Shown piece by piece: positions 49,361 through 56,862 of a stretch of 64,000 nucleotides of DNA. The number at the start of each line of letters is the position of its first letter. Positions within the stretch are counted from its first letter, which is position 1. The translations under genes were made by a program, and so were the position numbers. The notes under the pieces were generated by a model, which did not search any database, was not told the origin of the DNA, and saw nothing but the letters and a program-made list of their open reading frames with translations. The DNA is from Paraburkholderia dinghuensis (GTDB taxonomy: Bacteria; Pseudomonadota; Gammaproteobacteria; Burkholderiales; Burkholderiaceae): positions 50,037 through 114,036 of the forward strand of contig NZ_RQIS01000015.1 of NCBI RefSeq assembly GCF_003837865.1, given 5' to 3'.

Positions 49361-50817
49361 GTGAAGCTTTACAGGATGTCGGGTGAGAAGCTGCGGGATG
49401 GTCGAGTGATGGGGTTCGGGGATGCCGGTGAGTCAGTTCAGGAAGGGAGGTGAGCGAGTTCGGGGAAAGGGGCATTTTTGACTTTTACGCACAGGTGAGC
49501 GGCTACGGGAGCAGGTAACCCGGAAGCCTGCGGATTACCGCCAGTCCTTTGAAAGTTGCTCGATTTGTAACGGTGAGGGGATTCGGGACCTCTGATTTGC
49601 TGGACTTTCAGGTCGAAAAACGGCCCTGCGAAGAGCGAGGTGAGCCGAAACGGGACAAATCGGCTCCGTAACGTGAGGTTTTTCAGGGGCTGGGCGCTCA
49701 TTTAAGGCCCGGGGATGCTGTTGAAGTCCTTCAGGTGAGGGTTTACGGGAGGTTCGACAGAGGTGGGGCGCTGGGAGACAGCCTGTCACACCGACCGCAG
49801 AAGTGTGTTTTGCGTTGTGAGGTGAGATTTTTCGGGATTCTGAAGTGACGAAGGCCAGTTGCATGCCAATTTGGGTTCGCAGGCACCTGTGGTGAGCTTT
49901 TTCGGGATCTGATGAAACACCTGATCTCGCTGAAGGTGAGCTAATTCGGGAGCTAGTTGGCGTTCACTAACGTGAAAACACCGACGAGGCGGGCCTGGGG
50001 ACCGGGCGATCTGGCGTTCGTGGTTCGTTGAGGTGAGGCTTTTCGGGGGCACTCGACTGAACTGGGTGCGGCAGTCAGCTCGTCGGCTATGGATGGTATG
50101 GTGAGCTTTTTCGGGACCGTGGCGGTATGGATACTGCGTGCGAGTATATGTGGATAAGTTACGGAATCTATTGGCTTTTTCTACATGAGATCGAGTGCGG
50201 TGAGCTTTTTCGGGAGGTGCTTTGCCGGGGACCTTCAAACGTTGGCGAGACGTCACAACGCGTCAAAGGTGAGGCTTTTCAGGAGTCTCGTTCGGCACTA
50301 TTTAGCGTCCCGATGGCGAGAAGCGGCATCGCATCAGTCTCGCTCTAGCCCTGTAGGTGAGATTTTTCGGGAGAGACAGGAGCGGATTGTGTTGTCATCC
50401 CTGACTGACGAATCGGCCTGCCGTCCTCGTAGAGCGGGTTTACGCGAGCCCCGCGAACCGCGACTTTCCACATGAAGGCGTATGCCCGTTGGATCGGCAT
50501 GGCAGGACGGAGCATTCGGCGAAGTGTTTGCGGCCTTCTCGTGCCGTCTCGTGCGTTTCGACACGGTGTTTTCGATCCGGCCACGGCCTCCTGACGATTT
50601 CTCCCCGGAGAGGATCTCTCCTCACGCCATCCGTCGTAGTGCCGTTACGTCATTTCGCAGTGAACCGGAGATTCGTCAAAATTTTTTAAGGTGAGGCGAT
50701 ACGGGAGCACGATGGAGAACTTGTCCGACTGCAGGATCGGGGCCATCCACGCGGATAGTGCGACCCGTAACGTTTGTGCCGAGTGCGGCTTGTAGCGAAG
50801 GGTGAGCCTGTTCGGGA
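49361..50817 (+). repeat. Iteron array of the secondary replication origin (about 20 copies)
   Basis: The 16-base motif GTGAG-N6-CGGGA (often GTGAGCTTTTTCGGGA) occurs, with small changes, at 49361, 49383, 49406, 49428, 49450, 49495, 49573, 49640, 49673, 49735, 49822, 49892, 49936, 50033, 50101, 50200, 50269, 50357, 50691 and 50802, always in the same direction, toward repA. The first five are 22-23 bases apart; many later gaps are near multiples of 11 (33, 44, 45, 67, 78, 87, 88, 99), so the sites lie on one face of the helix. An AT-rich segment at 49266-49312 could be the unwinding element. No gene is supported between 49135 and 50937. Confidence 0.9.
50149..50157 (-). other. DnaA box within the iteron array
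   Basis: TGTGGATAA is the reverse of the strict consensus TTATCCACA. It lies between the iterons at 50101 and 50200. A single DnaA box among iterons is usual for origins that need both Rep and DnaA. Confidence 0.7.
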
Positions 50818-50937
50818 GCGTCCCGTGGTGAGCCACGTTCGGCGCATGCACATCACCGGCAATGGTGAGAGCGCCCCTATAGACGCCTATCACCACAGAC
50901 GGTATCCTTTCGCGAAAATCTCTCCTCGACTCGACGC

Positions 50938-52296
50938 ATGGCCACGAAGCGTGTGAAAAAAACCGATGTGGTAAGCCCCAGTTCGGCCGAATTACGCAAG
51001 GCCGTCGAGGCGATCGCGATTCAACCGAAAAGCGGCAAGATTACGTTGCTGACTCGCAAGCTTTTCAACGTCCTGCTTGCCGTCGCCCAGCAGGCAGACG
51101 AGTCGGGGGATACGTATCGCGCCCTGTTGTCGGACATCGTCGCGAATTCAGCGTTCGACTCCAACGATACCGCCCTCGTGAAGGAGCACTTGCGCCGCAT
51201 GGTGTCGGTGCAGGTCGAATGGAGTCAGGGGACGTCGAGTCAGAAACCTGGCCGGAAGTGGGGTATTTCGACGCTGATCGCCGACGCTGAAATCCTCGAG
51301 GATCCGGCTACACGGCGCGTCTGGGTCGAATTTTCGTTCGCGCCAAAGATCAAGAAAAAGCTGCTCGACCCGGTGCAGTATGCCCGTTTGAGTCTGCAGT
51401 TTCAGAGCCAGTTGCGCAGCAGCGCAGGCCTTGCGCTGTACGAAATCTGCGTGCGTTACCTGACGAATCCCAGCCATCTCACGATGCGCGAGACCTGGGA
51501 ATGGTGGCGTCCGATCCTGTCGGGCACACCGGATACCGAGGCGGGCGACGAGGCCAAACGCGAATACAAGTATTTCAAACGCGACTATCTTCGCCCCGCC
51601 ATCGCGGAAGTCAACGCGGTCACGAACATATTCGTCGAGTTGATCGAACATCGCGAAGGTCGCCGGGTAGCCGAAATCCAGTTTCGCGTCACCGAGCGCA
51701 AGCAGCCCATGCTGGCGCTCGATGAGCATCCGAACGTATTCGACAGCACGCTGGTCGACCGGATGGTGAAGATCGGTATTCCTCTGAAGGAAGCGCAGTC
51801 GCTCTACGCTGACAGCGAGGAGAACCGGATTCGCGCTGCACTTCAGCTGACCGAGCAGCGTTTGCGCAGCACGAGCCTGCCGCCCGTCCGCAGTGCGGCG
51901 GCCCTGTTCAAGGATGCGCTCAAGAAAGGCTATGCGCCGCCCGTCGATGAGACGGCGTCGGGCTCGGCGGCAACCGGCAAGGGCGCCGTGGCAGCGCTGG
52001 GCGGAGATGATCCAAAAGCTCGTCTGGTCGACGAATACTCGGCTTATCGCCGTAAAGAAGCGCGCGCGCTCTACGAAGAACAGGGTGAGATGGAACGGCA
52101 AGTGGCGCGCGAGTCGTTCGAGAGCGACGAGTTGCCGGGTCTCGGTGCTCATATGCGAGACGACTGGCGTCGGCGTGGTCTCGAATCGAAACTGGCGGAT
52201 ACTGCATTCTTCGACTGGCTCGCGAGGAAGACCTGGGGCGCGCCGACCGACGGTGATCTGCTCGCATTCACGTTGGGCCAGTCTCGCGCGGCCTGA
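50938..52296 (+). CDS. repA: Replication initiator RepA (Rep_3 family)
   Basis: 452 residues. The first half is a Rep_3 type initiator (ITLLTRKLFNVLLAVAQQA, then WVEFSFAPKIKKKLLDP and AGLALYEICVRYL), which consists of two winged-helix domains binding iterons. The second, with YFKRDYLRPAIAEVNAVTNI and EHREGRRVAEIQFRV, fits. The C-terminal 170 residues are longer than in small plasmids. It starts about 120 bases after the last iteron and is oriented away from the array. It would open the origin of the secondary chromosome and control its own copy number through the iterons. Confidence 0.93.
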   Translation: MATKRVKKTDVVSPSSAELRKAVEAIAIQPKSGKITLLTRKLFNVLLAVAQQADESGDTYRALLSDIVANSAFDSNDTALVKEHLRRMVSVQVEWSQGTSSQKPGRKWGISTLIADAEILEDPATRRVWVEFSFAPKIKKKLLDPVQYARLSLQFQSQLRSSAGLALYEICVRYLTNPSHLTMRETWEWWRPILSGTPDTEAGDEAKREYKYFKRDYLRPAIAEVNAVTNIFVELIEHREGRRVAEIQFRVTERKQPMLALDEHPNVFDSTLVDRMVKIGIPLKEAQSLYADSEENRIRAALQLTEQRLRSTSLPPVRSAAALFKDALKKGYAPPVDETASGSAATGKGAVAALGGDDPKARLVDEYSAYRRKEARALYEEQGEMERQVARESFESDELPGLGAHMRDDWRRRGLESKLADTAFFDWLARKTWGAPTDGDLLAFTLGQSRAA

Positions 52297-52334
52297 GCAG
52301 TGTGTGGCCGGGTAATCCGGCGACGTGATCTCTA

Positions 52335-52372
52335 GCGGGAATTTCCGGAAATTGACTTCCGGAAATTCCCGC
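52335..52372. terminator. Perfect bidirectional hairpin between repA and parB
   Basis: A perfect 16-base inverted repeat (GCGGGAATTTCCGGAA and its complement) with a six-base loop lies between the convergent repA and parB genes. It is followed by AATTAACT. It is most probably a shared transcription terminator. Confidence 0.85.
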
Positions 52373-52378
52373 AATTAA

Positions 52379-53443
52379 CTATCTGGTCTGCAAAATCTGT
52401 TCGATCTGATGCAGGATTTCGTCGCGTCGGTCCTTGGACAGTCCCTTGAGTCGCAGTTCGAGCCGATCGTCACCGTATGACTTGAGATCGCCGACGGATA
52501 CGCCTTCCATCTTGATCTCGAGGCGCTGAGCGTAACGTTGGCGCCCAGGTGTTTTGGGACTGTCCTGTGCGCTCGACCGTCCTTTGACGATATCTGCGAC
52601 CTGGCGCGTGCTCAGGTCGTCCGCAAGAATCCGGTTGATCAAGCGTAGCGTGGCGTCGGTGCCGCGTGCACCATGGTAGCGGCCGACTTGATAAGCCATG
52701 TTCGACCCGAAGCGGTCCGTCCGGGCGACCATTTCCTGCATCACCGATTCCGGTAACTTCGCAATCGACAGCGCGACAGCCACGGTCGATTCGTCGAGTC
52801 CGAGATGGTCCGCGAGCTCGCGCTGGCTCTGAAAGAATTTCTCGTCGATAAACCGTTTCCACACCACCGCGTTGTCGAAAACGGTCTGGGAATCGCGTTG
52901 GACGTTGAGATCGTAACCAAGCTTGTAACTCTGAATCCCGATGGGCAAATCAACGACGATTGCCTTGACCGTTTCCTTGTTCGCTTCCTTCAGTGCGCGT
53001 ACGCGGCGTCCGCCGTCGCTGACGTAATAGCTGCCGGGCGTAACGTAATCGGGAATGACATGGATGGCCTGTTGCTGGCCTTGTTTCGCGAGGTTGACTG
53101 CAAGCTCGGCGATCGAGGACTTCAGGTAAAAGTGGCGAGGATTGAAGGGACTCGGCTTGATCGCCTTCAACGGCAGTTCGATGATTTGTCCGGGCCGGTA
53201 TCCATGTTCGACTCTCCAAGTACGATATTCGGACGATTCGTTTTCAACCGGATCAGGCGCGGTGTCGATCGGCATGGGGGCTTCAGCTGCCGGCGGGCGC
53301 GAATGGTCGGCGACTTCTTTGGCTTTCGAAGTGTCCTGGACGAGCCCATCGATGGCATTGAGTCTGTCGAGCGCCGTGCGCTTTTCGCTGCTGGTCGTAT
53401 CAGGTCTTGCCTGAAAGCCTTTGGCAAATTGGGAGGGTTTCAT
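52379..53443 (-). CDS. parB: Chromosome partition protein ParB
   Basis: 354 residues. The ParB/Spo0J N-terminal CTPase-type domain has IKPSPFNPRHFYLKSSIAELAVNLAKQGQQ, GSYYVSDGGRRVRAL and the arginine box ending RRVRA. A helix-turn-helix follows (LADHLGLDESTVAVALSIAKLP). The C-terminus is charged. It binds parS and spreads; with ParA it segregates the replicon. It follows parA by 24 bases on the same strand, and a parS site sits in that gap. It converges with repA. Confidence 0.93.
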   Translation of the reverse strand: MKPSQFAKGFQARPDTTSSEKRTALDRLNAIDGLVQDTSKAKEVADHSRPPAAEAPMPIDTAPDPVENESSEYRTWRVEHGYRPGQIIELPLKAIKPSPFNPRHFYLKSSIAELAVNLAKQGQQQAIHVIPDYVTPGSYYVSDGGRRVRALKEANKETVKAIVVDLPIGIQSYKLGYDLNVQRDSQTVFDNAVVWKRFIDEKFFQSQRELADHLGLDESTVAVALSIAKLPESVMQEMVARTDRFGSNMAYQVGRYHGARGTDATLRLINRILADDLSTRQVADIVKGRSSAQDSPKTPGRQRYAQRLEIKMEGVSVGDLKSYGDDRLELRLKGLSKDRRDEILHQIEQILQTR

Positions 53444-53451
53444 TCAGGGTC

Positions 53452-53467
53452 CTTTATGCGCATAAAG
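53452..53467. other. parS site between parA and parB
   Basis: CTTTATGCGCATAAAG, a perfect 16-base palindrome, fills the parA-parB gap. It differs from the parS of Burkholderia chromosome 2 (GTTTATGCGCATAAAC) only in its outermost pair. Two more copies are near 54240 and 54350. Confidence 0.85.
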
Positions 53468-54130
53468 TCAGGGAAGCATCGCCGCAATTTCGTCGGCGAC
53501 GGCGCGCACCTCAAGCGCGGCTAGCCGTGCACCGCGGTCGCTCATCTGCAGGACCGTTTGGCCGAGTGCCATGGCTTGTTTGTACGCCTCGCGGGTAGGT
53601 ATCTGCGTCTTGAGCAGCGGGAAGCCAAGGTCTTCGAGAGCGCGCTTTAGCTCACGCGTGAGCATGCGCTTCTCTTCCGTCTTGTTCAGCAGGAACACAG
53701 CACGCAAATCTTCGTTCATGACCTGCGCCTGCTGTATCAATTTGACCAATCCGACGCTCGACCAATAATCGGCGGGTGACGACGAGGTGGGAACGATCGC
53801 GATCGAGGCAGCCAGCAACACGACGCCGGACACTTTCTCCGTTATTGAAGGTGGGCAGTCGACCACGATGACGTCGTAGTCACCGATGAATTTTTTGATC
53901 TCCCGGTGGATCTGCCCGCCCGCTTCGGAGAGATTCACAACCGGGAACGGGATGCCGGCTTCTTCGTCGCCCGAAGCACTGGCCCAATGAATGAGAGTGT
54001 TTTGGCCATCGGCGTCTACGACCAGCACCCGCTTTCCTTTCTCGTGGAAGGCCGCGCCGAGATGCATCGCGATCGTGCTTTTGCCGACCCCGCCCTTTTG
54101 TTGCGTGACTGCGATTATCTCTGCTGCCAA
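53468..54130 (-). CDS. parA: Chromosome partition ATPase ParA
   Basis: 220 residues from a TTG at 54130, which has a GGAG sequence 8 nt upstream and gives the length usual in Burkholderia ParA; the open frame goes on to 54232 but the extra residues are not family-like. The deviant Walker A is KGGVGKST (12-19), VDADGQNTL follows, then VIVVDCPPSITEKV. It lacks the N-terminal DNA-binding domain of plasmid type Ia ParA, so it is of the small, chromosomal type. With ParB and parS it moves copies of the secondary chromosome. It is in an operon with parB. Confidence 0.92.
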   Translation of the reverse strand: MAAEIIAVTQQKGGVGKSTIAMHLGAAFHEKGKRVLVVDADGQNTLIHWASASGDEEAGIPFPVVNLSEAGGQIHREIKKFIGDYDVIVVDCPPSITEKVSGVVLLAASIAIVPTSSSPADYWSSVGLVKLIQQAQVMNEDLRAVFLLNKTEEKRMLTRELKRALEDLGFPLLKTQIPTREAYKQAMALGQTVLQMSDRGARLAALEVRAVADEIAAMLP

Positions 54131-54233
54131 TTGATTTTCTCCGTTTTGCTGATCGCTAGGAATTTTACCGGGAATGAATTTCAATTCAACGACTTTTGTC
54201 GTGCTCACGCTGCGAATTGGCCATTTGGCCAAG

Positions 54234-54249
54234 ATTTATGCGCATAAAG
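54234..54249. other. parS-like site upstream of parA
   Basis: ATTTATGCGCATAAAG at 54234-54249 has the same 14-base palindromic core, TTTATGCGCATAAA, as the site between parA and parB. It lies about 105 bases upstream of the parA start and would also place ParB at the parA promoter. Confidence 0.8.
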
Positions 54250-54342
54250 GTGATCGCAGCTCTGGATCAGCACGGCCAGATTTGACTTGGACGTTCCTGG
54301 ATGACCCTTTCCGTCGCGATTGAGATGCGGCACTGGTAGCCG

Positions 54343-54358
54343 CTTTATGCGCATAAAG
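54343..54358. other. parS site upstream of parA
   Basis: CTTTATGCGCATAAAG, identical to the copy between parA and parB. It lies 109 bases from the previous site and 225 bases before the ArsC-like gene. Three sites within 900 bases form the centromere. Confidence 0.85.
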
Positions 54359-54583
54359 GTCCGAGGTCGCGGACACAGTTGGCCAACTCGATGGGGCACG
54401 CCACGCCGGGTATCCCTTGAATCCATTAGCGAGTTCCCTCGCGGAAGACGCCGATTTCCGACGAACCACGCGGCTATACCAGCAAACCGAGCTTCGGCCT
54501 GTCCGGGGCGCCTGGTAAAATCCGGTGATTCATCGGCGGCACAATGTGTGGCCGCACTCCACTTCGCTCGTCACCTGGTAACC

Positions 54584-54943
54584 ATGATCACGATCTATCA
54601 CAACCCTCGCTGCTCCAAGTCTCGCGGTGCTTGCGAACTCATTACTCACGCCTATAACACGGCCAATGAGGCTGTCGAAGTGATCGAGTATCTGAAGACT
54701 CCGCCAACAGTCGACCAGTTGAAGGCACTGCACGCGATGCTTGGATGTCCGCTGCGCGAAATGATCCGGACTGGTGAAACCGAGTACAAAGAACTCGGTC
54801 TCGACGCAGTCGACGTCGCCGATGATCAGCTCTACGAATCAATTTCGCGTCATCCGATCCTCCTCCAGCGACCTATTGTTGTGCGCAATGGCCGCGCCGT
54901 GATTGCCCGTCCGCCCGAGAATGTTGCCGCGCTTTTTGGCTGA
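54584..54943 (+). CDS. arsC: ArsC family (glutaredoxin-dependent arsenate reductase-like) protein
   Basis: 119 residues. It starts MITIYHNPRCSKSRGACEL, with the catalytic Cys in HNPRCSKSR, and continues PPTVDQLKALHAMLG and LMxxHPxL-type ISRHPILLQRPIVVRNGRAVIARPPENV, all standard ArsC. It would reduce arsenate with glutaredoxin, although no other ars genes are nearby, and similar YfgD proteins have no proven arsenate role. The first ATG of the family-like part is 54584; the frame open upstream reads through the parS region and is not coding in look. Confidence 0.87.
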   Translation: MITIYHNPRCSKSRGACELITHAYNTANEAVEVIEYLKTPPTVDQLKALHAMLGCPLREMIRTGETEYKELGLDAVDVADDQLYESISRHPILLQRPIVVRNGRAVIARPPENVAALFG

Positions 54944-55207
54944 GCGCTCGCGGACGCCGTACTTGAACATTTGCACGCGCTGAGCGACCGCTATTTGAGG
55001 CCCGCGCCACGGCTCGCGGTTGTCTCACCGACCAGACGGCAGTCGGCCGTCACGCAGGCCTGCTTTTGCTCGATCGAGAAACGTTCTGATCTATCGAGCG
55101 AAAGCGGCACCGAAAATCTCGGAATATAAAATGCCCAATATATGGGCAATCGAATTTCTGCTGTACGATCCCACGCAAGTCCCCGTGGTATCGACCCTCA
55201 CGCTAAA

Positions 55208-55268
55208 TTGTCCACAAGGTTATCCAGAAAAAATGTGGATAAATCCGGTGGTGTTCGACTTATCCACA
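55208..55268. other. Cluster of four DnaA boxes
   Basis: TTGTCCACA (55208), TTATCCAGA (55220), TGTGGATAA (55234, reverse strand) and TTATCCACA (55260) lie within 61 bases. Two are perfect consensus. A hairpin GCCCA-ATATA-TGGGC (55133-55147) and an AT-rich segment lie just upstream. The gap 54944-55381 has no gene I can support. It may be a second element of the origin, a DnaA titration site, or a control site of the FMN reductase gene. Confidence 0.7.
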
Positions 55269-55381
55269 GCCAGTTGCCAGGCGCACGGCTCAACGGCCAT
55301 CACCTGCTCGTCAATTTGGCCTCGCGCCTATGATGAGGTCCTCTTTCACCGCGCTTCGCGCGCACTAGCGAGGACACTGAG

Positions 55382-55936
55382 ATGGCTTATCAAATCGCGG
55401 TCGTGGTCGGCAGTCTGCGCAAGGAGTCGTTCAACCGGCAGCTCGCACATGCGGTGACGTCACTGGCCCCGCCTGACTTTTCGTTCGAGTTCATCGACAT
55501 TGGCGCATTGCCGCTCTACAGCCAGGACTATGACGCCGACTTTCCCGAGGTCGCGCGCAAGTTCAAGCAGAAGATCGAGGCGGCCGATGCGCTGCTTTTC
55601 GTGACGCCGGAATACAACCGCTCGATCCCGGGCGTGCTGAAAAACGCCATTGACTGGGGATCGCGTCCGCGGGGACAGAGTTCGTGGCGAGGAAAGCCAG
55701 GCGCCGTGCTCGGTACTTCGCTGAGCCCGCTCGGCACGGCCATCGCGCAGCAGCATCTGCGAACCGTGCTGGCCTGTCTCGACGTCTCGCTGCTCGGTCT
55801 GCCTGAAATGTTCATCAAGCACGAAGACGGCAAAATCAACGAAAAAGGCGAAATTATCAACGACGATATGCGGAAATTCCTGCAGTCTTTTGTCGACCGC
55901 TACGTCGCGTGGATCCAGCGCCAGCTCGGTCGCTGA
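55382..55936 (+). CDS. NADPH-dependent FMN reductase (chromate/quinone reductase family)
   Basis: 184 residues. It starts MAYQIAVVVGSLRKESFNRQLA, with the FMN phosphate loop GSLRKESFN, and has VTPEYNRSIPGVLKNAIDW, the family hallmark, then PGAVLGTSLSPLGTAIAQQHLR. This flavodoxin-like family reduces quinones, chromate and azo dyes with NAD(P)H. The sequence gives no sole substrate. A DnaA-box cluster lies 114 bases upstream. It is monocistronic. Confidence 0.9.
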   Translation: MAYQIAVVVGSLRKESFNRQLAHAVTSLAPPDFSFEFIDIGALPLYSQDYDADFPEVARKFKQKIEAADALLFVTPEYNRSIPGVLKNAIDWGSRPRGQSSWRGKPGAVLGTSLSPLGTAIAQQHLRTVLACLDVSLLGLPEMFIKHEDGKINEKGEIINDDMRKFLQSFVDRYVAWIQRQLGR

Positions 55937-56005
55937 CGCCGCTCGCAGAGAGACACGCAGACGCACGCTCCCCGGACTTCACGGCGAGCCGCACCCATCG
56001 GGCGC

Positions 56006-56692
56006 TCAATGCAGCGTCCGATGATGAGCAGGCGTGTCGTCTTCGTACTCGAGAAATTCGTCGGGGATTTGTGGCGCAGCGTCTTTGGCCGGCCGGGTTG
56101 CTTCTGGCGCGCCGGGTACGTCGACATGGTGACCCATCACGGCCCCCGCGCCCGGAGCGCTCGCCGCGGTCAGCACCGTTGCCTCGGCCTCGTTGCCGGG
56201 ATTGCCTGAACCGGACAAGTCCGCCGTCTTTCGCTCAGCCGCCGGCGTCGGTGAAGACGCAGCAGCAACGCGCTGCCGCACTGCGTTGGCCAATCCCGCG
56301 AGCCCCAGTTCCTCAAGGGCCGAGTGTTCGCGTGCGACGGGCGTATCCTGCGTCGCCCAGGCCCAGCCTGGGCCGCGAGTCGCGATGTCGATCGCGTGCT
56401 CGTCGCGTAGCGTGTCGCGAGCGAGCTCTGCGTGGTCTTCGTCAGCGACGTGCACGCCGACCAGCACCATGTCGCCAGGCGCCATCGGCGCGTGCTCCGC
56501 GTCGTGACCGCCTCGCGCCAGCGGATCATTCGCGAAGAAGCTGCCAATGAGGCGCTCGATTCCTGCGAGGACGCTTGAGCTATGCGCGGGCAATTCGATG
56601 TCTCCCGCCGCAAAGCCCTTCAGCATCAGTACGTCCTGCGCGTGCACTGCGTCATTCCAGGTCTTGAAGCGACCGGTCACAGTCTGTCTCAT
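56006..56692 (-). CDS. Conserved hypothetical protein with a stress-protein-like N-terminal domain
   Basis: 228 residues. The N-terminal half (TGRFKTWNDAVHAQDVLMLKGF and VGVHVADEDHAELARDTL) has the layout of general-stress-protein 17M-type ferredoxin-like domains, which consist of a helical run-in and a beta-alpha-beta unit. The other half is low in complexity, rich in Ala, Pro and Glu, and ends in DDTPAHHRTLH. No catalytic residue is visible. It is divergent from nothing and stands alone. The family call is weak. Confidence 0.6.
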   Translation of the reverse strand: MRQTVTGRFKTWNDAVHAQDVLMLKGFAAGDIELPAHSSSVLAGIERLIGSFFANDPLARGGHDAEHAPMAPGDMVLVGVHVADEDHAELARDTLRDEHAIDIATRGPGWAWATQDTPVAREHSALEELGLAGLANAVRQRVAAASSPTPAAERKTADLSGSGNPGNEAEATVLTAASAPGAGAVMGHHVDVPGAPEATRPAKDAAPQIPDEFLEYEDDTPAHHRTLH

Positions 56693-56862
56693 GGTGCCCT
56701 CCTCGACTGCAAAGCCAGGTGAGGATCACATGATGCGCTCAATCGCGCATCGTGCGTCGGTCGGCGCCGCAAACGCCGTGCCGCGTCGCCGCACCGCCCC
56801 CACATCGGACCCGCCTCAGTCCGAATGCCACGCCGTCCAACGATCCGCTGCGCAAGCCGACC

